This document shows positions 1 through 13,500 of a stretch of 64,000 bases of DNA, in pieces. The stretch lies in the NCBI RefSeq assembly GCF_033807715.1, contig NC_084601.1, forward strand, positions 16,918,690 through 16,982,689. The letters run 5' to 3'. This stretch comes from Cololabis saira (lineage: Eukaryota; Chordata; Actinopteri; Beloniformes; Belonidae). How positions within the stretch are numbered: position 1 is the first letter of the stretch; every line of letters starts with the position of its first letter. The translations under genes and the position numbers were made by a program. A model generated the notes under the pieces. It saw only the letters and a program-made list of their open reading frames with translations. It was not told the DNA's origin and ran no database searches.

Positions 1-7
1 ATATATA

Positions 8-100
<93 letters not shown>

Positions 101-120
101 ATATATATATGTATGTATGT
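1..120. repeat. (TA)n/(TG)n microsatellite
   Basis: The window opens in an almost pure TA dinucleotide run with short TG and TATG interruptions. Both strands give meaningless Tyr/Ile-repeat reading frames. It lies in an intron of adgrb2. Confidence 0.95.
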
Positions 121-1428
121 ATATGCTTTGAAGTTGTGATTCTTGAAATGTTCATTCCAGCTTTGCCACATTCCTGCCTCTCTGCAACATCAAGTCACAC
201 TCCACATTCAGGATTTGTTGTCTGTGCCCCCCCCCCGGTGTTGTTGCCGGCACCCCACTCTAACAAACAGCTGTAATGAGAGTGGAACATTGGGCACAGA
301 AACACAGACCTTCCCGCAGGACTCTTCTCTAATTAATGAACCTGGCCTTGGGCAAATAGCACAGCAGAATGATGCTGACTCACAGCACAGGGACCAGACA
401 TGACTGGCATGACGATGGCCTTCTCGCAATCTGGCGCATCATACTTAGCTGTCAGCAGCGACGCGCTCAAGAGAGCAGAAAAGATCAGAGAGGGAAGTTT
501 GCGAACGCTGCCAAACAAATCACACTGTAGATGTAGGAAATAAATAGACTTCAAGCAGGAATCTGTCCCCGATAAAAGCTGTAGAAACTAGGAATGTATC
601 TGACCACATGAAATCATGCTACTGAGCCAGGAGAATCTCCTGCTTGCAACTAAACGAAACCAGGCAGACATCCCATTTTGATGCTAGATACCAAATAGCA
701 GTGCATAGTACTGCAGACGGGATAGGCATGCACAAAGGTGGGAAATCACTGTTGCATCTTAATGCTGACATCCCAGAGAACACAAGCAGATGAGTCATCA
801 AAGACTTGACAGAGTAGCCCGGAACTGGTAGAAAGGACCATGGGGGGATGCTGAGAGTCAGGATTACAAGAATATGTCACCAGAAAGGAAAATCCTCCAG
901 ATGGGCAGACTGCAGCATCTGCAAGCCTTTGCTCTGTGTGTCTGTGTGTGTATGTGTTTGTATATGACAAGCTCAGTGTAGCCAGATGCTTGGCTGGCTT
1001 CATTTTATCTACTTGTCATCGCCTCCGAATAAATATAACTATTAGTTTCACCATTTCTGACACTGAATTCCTTCTATCTTTGGCGTGAGTGAAAGAATAA
1101 GAAATGGAGACCGGTGTTCCCCGTTCCCTGTCCTCGAGGGCAACTGCCATGAAAGGTTTAGATGTCAAAGAAACCAGTTAAAGGAACGTGACGGAAACAA
1201 CCGTGGTTTTGGAGCATGCATGTAGAAAACGTGTTGCTCTGGACCGGTTTTCCAATGACTTCTCTTTTGCTTGTAATTTTGCCTTGAGGTTCAAAGTGAC
1301 AAAATACGGTAAAAGTATGCGAGTTTGTGGGAACATCTTCAACTTCTTGAACCATCAAGGGAAACCATTGTGTTCCTGGTCGGCTGCTGCCCACCCGCGT
1401 GCTGATTGCTCCGCTCCGTCTCCCTCAG
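121..1428 (+). other. adgrb2: adgrb2 intron (3' part), nothing recognised
   Basis: No exon, RNA gene or clear transposon is visible. There is a short TG-rich patch near 930-965. The intron ends with a pyrimidine-rich acceptor (tccctcag) directly before the exon at 1429. The exon that precedes it in the gene is outside the window. Confidence 0.6.
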
Positions 1429-1514
1429 GTGAACATGCTCATCGGAATCGTGGTGTTCAACAAGCTCATGTCTCGAGACGGCATCTCGGACAAGTCCAAA
1501 AAGCAGCGCGCAGG
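1429..1514 (+). CDS. adgrb2: adgrb2 core exon: end of TM5 and start of ICL3
   Basis: It encodes [18 protein letters not shown] and then [10 protein letters not shown] plus GG of a split Gly codon (86 nt, phase 0 in, phase 2 out). The acceptor is tccctcag and the donor is a consensus gtaagt. The hydrophobic start is the end of TM5; the Lys/Arg-rich remainder is the start of the third intracellular loop, where heterotrimeric G proteins are expected to engage in this receptor family. Confidence 0.95.
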
Positions 1515-4500
1515 GTAAGTTAACCTTCGAAAACTCACACCTGCACCACCCAATTATCCCTCGTCACGATTCTCGGTAGAAAGCTCATAACAAATTTGCC
1601 ACATTAGGTAAAGTTTACTTTCTGTCGGGGAAAAACATTTTTGTTTTTGTCACGGCAGCTCACTGAAACTGCTTTCGGGGGTCTCTACACAACCACAGAC
1701 ACACACAGAACTACACCTGTGTCTCCTCTAAAAATAATCAAAAAAAGTGTGATCCAATCTGGCAAGAAAATGTGAAGACATCTGTTATGTTCTGTCCCTG
1801 TCTGAGATGCATCTCGGCATCGCCTCCACGTAACCCGTATCGTCTCAGTTTCCTCACTTGTGTGACAGAGACGAATGTGGTGGATATGAAAATCAATGGC
1901 AGTTGGAAATCTGCTGAGACCTAGTAAATACTTGGATTATGTGCATGAGACCTTATCCACTATTGACAAACGTATTTGTGTGACCTGCATGCCAGTGCGC
2001 CCATGTACATAATTACATCTCTTAAACCTGTTAACAGGCGTTCGTCATGTTTTTATTCCTGATAGGAGTTATTTCTCGGCTCTTGCAGAGAAGTTATGTT
2101 GTAATTTCCACCGCTATCGACGTCTCTTTCCTCTTCCTCTGTCTTCCTGCATTTCCTCCAACGTGCATCTGTTGTGCCAGTCGAAGTGACAGTTTGTTAA
2201 GCGTGTCACAGGTTAACCGTTACAGATTGCCTCCCCGGGGGGTAGATTAGCTTTCGTTACCCGGTGATGCTACAGAGATTTAAGCAGGTTTTTGTCTGCA
2301 AACGGTATGCAAAGATACCAGCCGTAGGTTTGTTGGGGGACTGTCGGTGTGTGCGGAGAGGGAAGGGAACGCTCATGCAGACAGTAGCTGGAGGCTCCAC
2401 GAAGGGGACGGGCTTTCATTAGCATAATGCATTTCCTTCTGAAGCCATGGAGATGTGACTGGCATCAAGGCAATGAGCTGTGATGGGATGCTAATGTAGC
2501 ATAGCTCCAGCACGGCCCCAGCAGTCTCCTCTTTGTATACGCACAACAAAGACACATGCTCAAACATATTATCTCTCTTTCCGAGTAGCCAACTGTAGGC
2601 AAACAGTGCTCTTCTTCTTCTCCTCCTCCGTCGCCATCACACAGCCTCTGTGTATCCTGTGGCATGCACAGACGAGTAACACACAGTGCTGTATTAGCAC
2701 TTTAATCGATTGACTGGTGTATTTTCTGTCTGCGCCACTGTAATCTGTTAATCCACACGACTGCTGTGACATGACGGTGTCTGCGTCTCACGTTCTGTCT
2801 ACTCGCCTTAAATCGATCTGTGTATTCTGACTGTTTTTCATTGCAGCTACTTTTTAAGATCTGATTTTAATTTGCCTTTCTTTCTTTTCTCCCTCCCTCC
2901 CTTCTCATTCTTTCTTTTTTTTCCTTTTCCACTCCTTTTTTTCTATTTGTTGTGTCCGCGTTCTCTTGTGTCCATTTGGTTATTTTGCAACTGTGCCACC
3001 CCTCACTGTCACCCATCGTCGTGATTTGTACTCTCCACCCACACGCCCACTCCGCCCACTCTTCCTCACATGGTTGTGTTTCTGTGTGTGTCTGTGTTCA
3101 CGCGTCCGAAAGTGTCCCGGCGGAGGCGCGTAGCCGACTGCTCCTGAAATGCTCCAAGTGTGGCGTGATCTCGAGCACAGCTCTGTCCTCCTCGACAGCC
3201 AGCAGCGCCATGTTAGTCCATCTTCATCTCTCTTTATCTCTCTCACTCCCTTGTCTTCCTTGTCTCTTACTTGCAATCATCCCTTCTCCATCTTCTCCTT
3301 TCTCCTCCGTTCTTTTAATCTCTGGTTGGTAATGATGACGAGCAGCATTCAGACTTGGCGGCAAGGCAAAAGTAAAACCTAATGAAAGGGGGAAGCCCCT
3401 GAACTGAAAGTCTCTACTGCTTAATGAGAACATGTGCTAAACCCAAAGTGGGTCAGAACATAAACTTAGCAAATCTAACCTGTGTCAAAGATCACTTGTA
3501 AATCTTTCTAGAGGTTCTGTAAACTTGTTTACAGTGCAGGAGGGCGAGAGTTTATCACATCAGCATGGTACGTCTCTCAGGAAGCCTGTCGATCCTGCTA
3601 GCCGCACTGCTGCTAAGCACATTACTGTAATTGTTTGTACTTGACCCTCCTATTATCCTAACAGCCTTAAACAGGTGGTCACACAAACACATCACTCTTG
3701 TGGAGGAGCGAAACGTCTGAAGGAGGCAAACTGACAAAGCAGCGAGAGAGCGCTAATTCAAGAGGACAACTGCAAGAAAGACGAAGGGAAACTATAAGCT
3801 TTAAACTTCAAGCGGAGTAAAGTCGTACATTTTTCCCACACGTCATCATCAGGATGCAGGTGCACAGTTGGATTTACCAAGTTCAGTAAAAATAGCAGTC
3901 AATCCAATCATTGGAGCAATTTCAGTAATGGCACAGCTTCCTTAAGTAATCCGTAGTCCTGTCAATTTAACGTTTACATTGAGAGAACAGTGGGATTACC
4001 TGCTTGAGGTTGTGAATTTGAAAAGGGGAACCTTTTTTTTCTTCTTTTTTTTTAAATGATTGACCACTGCTTGCAAACTCCCCTCGTTGTCTGCAGGCAT
4101 TTACTCTGTTGAGTGGCTTTTAAAGTAAGTTAGCAGGTCCAAATCAGGAAAAAGCGCTCTGACGAGCTGCATGCTTCCGAGGTTTGTGTGGATCTATAGT
4201 GGGTGAGAGAATAGCAAGTTTTTTGCTGAATAAAAGGGATTTTCTTTCCCTCACTGTCTCTATACCACCATCTCCAACATGTATAGCTATGGTCCTCCTA
4301 ATATTCCTACTAATATTTCACTGTATTACTCTTGTCAGTGGTTGTCATGGTTTCGTGGTCAGTGTAAACAGTGTCTGAATTAAAGACCTCCCTCTCATTT
4401 TTCGACAGCAACTGTCTAGTGCATATTTAACCACGTCCTTGAGCAAATCTTTCATTATAGCTTCATGGTTATTTTGAGAAAGCAATCACTTTAAGCACCA

Positions 4501-7500
4501 GCTCTGGAATTAGTTGTGCCGTCGCATGATTGGCTGCTTTGATTAGGGGTTAATAGAATAAGATTGCCCATTTTCAGTAACACATGTGAATCTGCTTTTT
4601 TTTTTGACAGCAGAGCACATGGAGACATTATTAACTTTCTTCATGTACCATGATCCTTTCTGAAGACAAATTGAAAGTGTCGGATTACATTTTATATTCA
4701 CGATCCCGCTCTTCTCTCCACTGCTTGCAGTCTGCCGTTTGAATAAGGCTCCCCCCAAATAACATGCCTGCATAAATCCTTTTGCAAAGCCTTAATCAAG
4801 AAGCCTGTGTCGTGGTCAACATCTGTTGTTTACTGGAAGTTTAGTTGCCTGAAATATTAGACGTCTACAGCAGTTTTTTTGGAAAATTCAGTTCTGAAAT
4901 GAGAAAAACACCATTTGAAAATAGTTTAAATAGCAATTTCAGGACAATGATGCATTTTAATTTTACCGAATGGCTGAATTCCTCATGAAAATAAATACAT
5001 GACTACAAAATATTGGTGTATTTGAAGCATGAAATATCTCTTCTGCTTTGTTTTTTGTTTTGTCTTCTGGCTTGAAAGGAAATTACTTTTCCAAAAATGA
5101 ACTAACAAGAAACAAAGATTCAATTTAAATCTTTTTTTTTTGTTCTTGTGATTATTAACTGTGCACTTCAGGAGGGACGTCCATGTCTTTAAGAGTAGAC
5201 AACACTGCATTAGTGACGGTTAAAAAAATCCAAACTAAACTGTTTGTGCTTCAGCAGCAGGGCCATCTGAAATTGAAGTCTGGGTCGATTTACTTCTTAA
5301 AAGCTCTTGTGCCAATGGCCTGTCTGCCTGCCGTCTGTTGAGTCTCTGCTTATAATCAAACCAAACGTTTAGGGTTCATAAACCATGTAATGGTGAGCAA
5401 ATGAATCCGAACTGTCCTTTACTGACCAGTGTAAACAAGTTGCAGTGTGACCGACTTATGATTGGATGACTTGTGATTGATCGCTGTGTCTGTTGAGTTT
5501 CCTGAGGTAACATGTCTGCTCCAAAACTGAATCCCCCCGTTCTGCCCCCCCCACCCCCATCTCCATTCCCCACCCCACCCCCAAATCTACCTTTGCCTCT
5601 CTTCTCTCTGACAGGGCGTCTCTGTGGAGCTCCTGTGTGGTTCTTCCTCTTTTAGCACTGACCTGGATGTCGGCGGTGCTGGCCATAACCGACCGGCGCT
5701 CCACGCTCTTCCAGGTGACGGGAGCCATAACGTGTGTTGGTCACGAGCGTATAATGCCTGTCACAAACGATGGAAAAGATGCATTGAAATGTTGGAAACC
5801 ACTAGGAATTTCACTATCGTCGGTACTTAATGACTAAAGCTTGAGTTATGGTTCTGCGTCAAAACGACGCCGTGCCTACGGTGTGTGGTACGCGTCGACG
5901 CAGACCACATGCCATCACCTACGCTGTCAATGTCAATGTCAATTCAGTTTATTTGGGAAGGGACAGTGTACATTCATATACATTTAGAATTAAAAATGCA
6001 AATGCACCCAATTTTAGCTACAGAGCTAGTTTCCATTGGCAGTCCCCCGGCTAAAAATATAAAAGAAAGACAAGTTAAACAACAAGTTAGAACAAATACA
6101 AATAAAGCGTGCAAAAGGTTTCTGTTCTTGTTATTTTTTCGATCTTAGACATTTACATATATTGCAATAGTGAATACATTACACACATTTCACATTTAGC
6201 AGTTAAAAGTGCACCTCCCGAAAATTGTAACTACGCGTCGAGGCGACGCAGACGGAGAGGGCTGTGACTGGTTTGCTTGGTAGCAACGCATTTCCGGTTT
6301 CCGGTTTGAAGCAGTCGTGAACTTTCAGCGCTCTTTTCTTCGTGTATGTGTGATTTTTTTTTTTTGGGGGGGTTTTTTGCACAATAGTTGTCCTTATCTC
6401 TTTGATTCACTTTGACCGGAAAAAGTCGGATAAACCATTCAGGAAAAGATCGCAAATTATCGGTCACTGCACCGTGGCGAAATGCAGTGACGGAGAAGTC
6501 CGAAGGTTCACGACGGCGTCACGGCGACGGCGTGTGCTCTGCGTTGGTTTGACGCAGAACCATAACTCAAGTTTAAGAAGACAGATGGAAGATGGATTTA
6601 ATCCCAAATGGATCATGGTTACTGATATTTGATCACAACTGTATGACGTGGCAGATGTTTCACAAATAAACCCATAAAACAATAGAGTAAATGAGTAAAA
6701 ACACATGAGAACAAAATGAAGACCAAAATAGTGGATGAATGAGAGGGTTTTCTGTTAGAGGGGGTCCGGGTAGTTCTGCAGAGCTATAAACGAGCCAGGG
6801 GTCTCAGTTGCCAGGAATGGCCCTGTAGTGAGGATGTATGGGACCTTAAATGAGGCCAAAACACATCCCTGCCTTAGGTCAGGCTCTCCAGCGCGGCCCT
6901 GAGAAATAGCTGGGTTAGTGGTGGCATTGACTCAGAGGTAATCGTACACGCTGCAGGCAGGATATGACGTTGTTGAGGCGTCTCCATGTCCCCTTCATGT
7001 ATAATCGTCTCCTCTCATTCATCGCCACCTTTGCAATGCATCATTATTCCTACAAATATATTTGTATTTTTGCTACGTCTACCACAAACAACTAAAACTC
7101 CCAGGGAACGGAAAAATAAGATAAATACCAATAGAACGATTTAATCAGCTGTCATTCATCCCCACTGTGCATTATACCATCATACCAGATAAACATGGAT
7201 GGGCTGACTCATTTTCTTCATATCTTTGTTCCTCTAATCATTAACGACGCGTTTCACAACGCCACACTTATAGAGCGCAGCAGGTGCTCGAGGACCCTGC
7301 GGTGCTTTAAGGAGAGTTCAAGCATGCCACAATGTCTTTCAGGTGTTTCGTAACAGAAATATCTCAGAATGTCAGTGCTTAAAAGACTTGAAGGCTTGAC
7401 ATTTTGAGACTTTTACTTGTCTCTGGTGCTGATTTTGGAGGCCTAGAAAACGAGTTAAGACAAAGAAAAGTTTGGCATTAACTGTATCAGCCAATCAATA

Positions 7501-10500
7501 TGCAGCAACTAACCACGACTTATTATTTTCCTCCCGCAGGTCCTTTTTGCCGTCTTTGACTCTGTCCAGGGGTTCGTCATCATCACGGTCCACTGCGCCA
7601 TGCGCCGCGAGGTGGGTCAAGCTTCCTTCATGGGTGTAGATTGGACACATTTATAATTCAGTTTTCTGTCTGCACCACGCACTGCTTTTCATCGCTAGGT
7701 GGTATCCATTCAGCTTATTTTCCAGATCAGTCTTAGGCCATGGCACACTACAAGTGGATCAGACATTAGAGAGATTAGCATGGTATTTATGCTCTACGTT
7801 GGGGCGCTTCTTTCTCATAATGCAGTACGATAGTGCGCCATTGTCCGACTGATCCAAGTCTGGTTTAAGGAGCTTACTAAGATGGTGTGTGGAATAAGAC
7901 CATAAGTCCCTAACTAATAGCCCCCGGTGCCTGTTTGCCACAGGCTTCGCTGTACCCCTGGGCTTCCAGCCTTTTCAACTCCTGCAGATACTTGAATTCC
8001 TGCCCTTGAGAAAAAAACATGTACACCAGTGAAAATGCGCACACCGCCTGGTTAGGCTGAACCGATTTCCAGCATCACGGGTTTAACTGTATATGTGTCA
8101 TATGCTACTGATGCATGTACCACCGCACAGGCTTGACGCAGTCCAAGAGATCATTAGGATATTGAATGCACTGCACAGTGTAAGTGAATTTTTAAATGCT
8201 CTGCATGCTTGGGTACTTTAAATCAATATGACAAAAGGGGCAGGGATAAGGATACAGTAAAGCCAGGAATTATTTATTGTAGACGTATGAAAATCCCCTG
8301 CCAGAGACTGTACGCAAATCCTCCGTAGATGAAGAACAACAGGCAGAAGCTGGAGGGAGGAGAAGAGCAAGGAGGGGAATAGAAGAAGAATAGAACAGGC
8401 TTCAGTGTGGAAGATTACATGACGTAAGCTACTATAAAGACAAAGCGCTGTTGAGTGCTATTCATCGCTCCACAGTGGTATCTTTTACATGTAAGATATT
8501 GTTGAGGAAGGAAAAAGGGCAGAGAAGCCGCAACCAACTCTCCGAGTGAGAAGAAGCACGCCGGCGAACTTCAGCGGCGCTACCGGTTTTGTGTTTAAGA
8601 GGCCCCCGGAAAAGAAACAGAGAGAAGATGTGACAGACCCTTAGAGTAACTTATGACGGAGCGACAGCAGCAAATGAGCAGGGAAGAAGAAAAGAAGCAG
8701 CGTCTTGAGATCTGTGACAAAGAATGTGAGTCATGTTTGAAGCCAGAGGTGAGAGCAAGGGAGGAGGATGTGGCGAGGAAGGTGAAGATGGAACAGACAG
8801 AATAGACGCAGAGCATCAGAGGCCACAGAGGATGAGGAGGGATGTAAATGGCTGTGACAGATGAAAGGAAACGATTGAGCAAATATGTTGGTCCATACAG
8901 TATTAATAAAAGGGGGAAGCAATCCTCCACTTTGAACCTCTCGTACCGCTGCTTACACAAGTGCTCCTGTTTCCACCCGTGAGATTCTCCGCCGGGACAT
9001 GAGGCTGCACCTCAGAAAGTACTGGAACATGTACAACCAAGAGCCTGGTGGGGGTTTGCCGTGGAAGATAATGCGCAGGGTTACGCATGAGTCAAGCTTT
9101 GATAGTGGGCCGGCTTGAGTTGACTCCAGTGCGTTACGTGGGAGGATAAAGAAAAACAATGTGACTCTAGGAAGACCCAAGGGCTGGAACATCTTCATAC
9201 CATGTTGTTGATTTTAATTAGAGCCGATTATCTCACAAGGCTGAGATGAACCACTTTGAAGTACTGTTCTGTGCTCTTCTGCAGCACTCCGCTGACTATT
9301 CGATAACCTATAAGCTGAGCTTCTTTGGGACGGGTACAGCTTATTCTTTAACTCTGCCCTTTACACATAATTTAGCATTCAGTGTGCACCTGCTTCTGAG
9401 GCGATGAAGAGGAGGACTGTACAAAATCTATAGAATAAGTTCCCCGTGCTGCTACTTTGACCAAACTAGCAAAAGTTCAAGTTCCTACTCTAACTACTTC
9501 TCTTTCTTGTCATTTCTTACTCCCCCTCATCATGACTGTACCCTCCCTCTTTGTTTCTCTACGCCCCCCTTCCTCCTTCCTACTCAACCCCCTCCCCAGG
9601 TGCAAGATGCGGTGCGCTGTCGAATGGGAGGATGCAAAGACGACAGCGAGAACTCTCCAGACTCCTGCAAGAACGGACAGGTGCAGATCATGGTGAATAG
9701 CATTCCATTTCACCGCAGCTCATTCGTCTCACGTTAGCAGCCCGGAGCTTCCTCCGCAAGCTCCAAGCCCAGGAGGCGGCCACGCCACGCTCGAGTCTCC
9801 ATCTCGTTTTCTTTTCAACCGCATTTACATTAACGGGAATTCATAATTTTCCCCATGCATAATGCATCGCCATTTATTTGAGATTTTTCCACAAATCCGT
9901 GATTTCTCCCCCTGCACAATGCCCTACGATGTTTATCTGCATGTTTCCGCTCGGAACCAACTTTGCAATAACATCAATGCTTTTTAACATCTTCCTTTTC
10001 ATTCTGTTCTTAGCACAAGCTAAAAGATTTATTACCCGCATGACTCAAATCATATATTGTCGCAGATGTCACTTCAGTACTTTTTCTTTCTTTTTTTTTT
10101 CTTCCTTTAAACCTAAATTTCTTCATCTTTATTTCAAGAGTGAAGGGCTCCCACAAGGCCGTTGTTGTGTTCCAAATGTGGTTAATAATGTGATAAATCA
10201 CGGAGGCTTGAATGCTTCGCCAATGTCAGTACGGTCACGCCACGACTGCAGGCGCCTCTTACCTTTATTCCCTTTATTTCTCCCTCAGACCTGTTTGTTG
10301 TAATGGTTATGGGTTTCTTGAATGCTCCTCGGAGGTTATCAAGATGAAACTTTGGAGTCATCGTCCCGCACAGTGAAGCTATTATGACACTTTCACCGTT
10401 TTTTATTTGAAGTCTGAAAGTACATATTTAATTTTTGGTTTATTGTGTTGACATTATGCACACAGTTCAGTACTCTAGGATTACAGCTGTTAATCCACTT

Positions 10501-13500
10501 TTTTTAGTCTATTTCTTCTTTTGGAACAATTTTCAAGGTGCCTTTTCATACTGTACGTACTTGTGGAAAACTGTTGAATGGGAAATACTTGATAATATTA
10601 ACTGTGACGGACACTTTGGTTGGATCATCGACTCATGTGCCATGACTATGTTCAGAGAAAAGTCCTTAGAAATTTAGAGGCATCATCAATGACTACCTTT
10701 ACATGCAGTCAAAATTTGGGTTATTGCTAATATTCCGGTTACTGAAACATTTGGAATATTCCGTTTACATGCGTGAGCAAACAGGGTTATCCCTGTTTAC
10801 ATGGTAATTAATCATTTGGGATATCTGGATCAAAACAGCAACGCGCGGAGAACATCATGACACAATTACCGTCATTTCCGCTTCTTCTTCCTGTATCCAA
10901 ATTCAAGACAAATCCTGCTTTGCGCAACGTTTCGCTCACCTTCTTGTAAATCTCGCTATCCCAGTACTTTGTACTTCTTCTGCCAAAATGTTCATATCCT
11001 TCATTACATTTATGAAGTGATTAGTCTCCTCCTCACTCCAAAAGTGTGGCGTGGTCTTGCATTTCTCCATGTTTAGAAGTATGTCCTGGACTCAAAGGAC
11101 CAGGATTCCTTGCGAACAGAGCATGTGCAGAAAACAAATTCATGTTCCGTTTGATTGGGATATTCTGTTTGGCGATTACATGACTGAATATTCGGGTTTT
11201 AAAAGGAATAACCCAGGGGTCATATCTAAAATATGAGCAAATTCGGGTTATTCAAAGGGGTTATTGGTGTTTACATGGCCGTGCAAAACCGGGTTATTGC
11301 TAATATTCGGGTTTTAAAAGGGTTATTGACTGCATGTAAACGCAGTCATTGTGTTAAACTGTACCTGAACCTTCTTGTTAAAACCAAATGAAAGCCACCT
11401 TTAGAAAGTCATTTCATTAGCAGAACTCACATCCCTTCTTGTCTTTTTTTTTTTTTAATTCATTCATGCTTTTTTTTTTTTTGCATCATCAGAAGTGTGC
11501 GAGCCCTGGCGTCTGTGGACAGCAGCAAGGCTCTCGTCACAGCACGCCCATGTGCCTGTCTGGCTGCCACACACAACCCTTCCCACCACTGTGCCACCAG
11601 ACATGCCAGCAGGCCTGTCACCACAGTCTGCCCCGCGAGCGCACCTACGGGCTAGACCACATCCACGCACACGAGCATACCCCCATCCTCAACAACACCC
11701 ACAACCATGCCCATAATCACATCAGCAGCCGATCCGTATGTCAACCCGAGAAAAGGCCGCCGTGACTATTTAGCGGTAGATGAGTCTGTAGCTGGAAAAA
11801 AAAGGTGCAATTTGTAAAGCAATTTTTGAGACAAATTATTTCATTTGAATGAAATTGCAATTAGCAGTTAGATGAAACATTTTCTCCCTGAGGGAATACT
11901 GCGTTGTAAAATATCAAATGGGGAACTTTTTTTGAAAGACAAGAGTGCGTAACGGGGATATGACTTCAGCATTGTTGGAAATAATGGGTATAATAGACAT
12001 TGATGAAAGTTTGAGAGGGTAATGCCACAACTTTGAAATGAGAAAATGAGTTCACCAATGTGTTCAAATAAGAAGTTAATGGCGTATTTGCTTAGTTTAG
12101 CGCAAAAAACGGTTAAGGATTGCCTAAACTGAGAACTTAAACAGGGACGGAGACTTTTTGTGATCTACTTTTGTCCATAGTTTGGTTTGTTTGTGAAGAC
12201 CTTTGAACAAGTCGTCTCCCTGGGGGTCTATGTTCCTGCATCGAAATGAGATTGTGATCAGTGTTTTTGAGCCAACTGTCAGCAAGAAACACATTTGAGC
12301 AAAATGATTACCTTCTGTACTAATTACAAATTGCACCTTTTTTAAATGTTGGTAAGAATAGCTGTGATGCAACTTATGAGTAACTGCTATGTGAAGTGAG
12401 TCTGAGTTTATGACTTTTCTCTCAACCTTGAATGTTGTGCCCTGAAATCTGTTACTGCAGTGTGCTAACTGATTGTACGCTGATGAAATATTGAGCAGCG
12501 ATGCTGATGGCTCACAAGGCTTAACCTGCGAAGCAGCTGCATAGATTGCGAAAGGAAATCAAGACAATATGGGTTCTTTACTTATTAGTATTTTCCCAGC
12601 TTGGAGAAGACAGAGAGAAGGTTTTTTTTTTTCATATTCGTATTCCCTTGTTTAATAAAGACCCGTTTACATTGCTGCGGGTGATTAGCGTGGTAAAAGC
12701 TTTTCTGTTCCTGTGAGGCCATGCTTTTGCACACTCGTTCCTCGGCTCTTTTCATTTTTCATCTCCACCTATCCTCTTCTGCGTGCCTCAGTGGCATGCC
12801 CAAACTGTCTAAAATCTGTGGTTTATTATCCAAACAAAGGCTTTAGTGAGGGAATCCCGCAGGGGGACAAGAGGCAGCTCTGTGGTGGGAGAAAGGACTA
12901 CCACAGCTGCATAGCAATGAGCTTCACTTTCACTAAAGTTTACAAGAACGTGAGGCATTCGGGCACTTTTTCGTGCAGCTTCGGGACCGTTTCTCCCGCC
13001 CCACGGAGCAGCGGCACTCTGTATTCGTCTGGTTAACTGTTAATACAAAACAAATGGATAGAATGTATTTACCTTATCTGCATAAAATGTGGATATTGAG
13101 TACAGGTAGAAGCCAGTGCCGAGTGTGTTTGTGTCGTGTGTGTCAGTATGTGTGAAATGTAGACGACGTTTGTGTCTTTACATCATGTTTTTCCAGTCTG
13201 CTTGAGAATGGCAAGTTTTGCTTCAAGTAGCATAGCAGATAATAGTTTTGCTTTTCTGTATATCTCTGTCCCTGTTCCCATTTAGATCATGGTGTGGTGA
13301 CTGATAAAGCACATCGCACCATTATATAGCTCAGAAAAACTCCACGTTCAGCTCTTTCTCTCGTCTGCTCGCGTGATACAAATCAGGAGTATGGTGATAG
13401 CGTTTCTTCCCACATCTAGGAGTTTGAACCTTTTTATTTTATTTTATGGATATGCCTTAAAAAAGGGTTTAGGCAAATTTAATATGAAAGAAATGAAAAC

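Noticed and set aside
7..276. Open frames rich in Ile-Tyr (also at 45783-46123 on both strands)
   Set aside because: They are translations of (TA)n microsatellites and have no coding signal.
6402..6632. Basic frame at the right end of the Harbinger-like MITE
   Set aside because: It runs out through the TIR into the flank and shows no transposase or Myb-like motif.
9878..10303. 141-codon frame after the exon ending 9692
   Set aside because: Phe-rich translation of T-rich intron; no splice site or homology.
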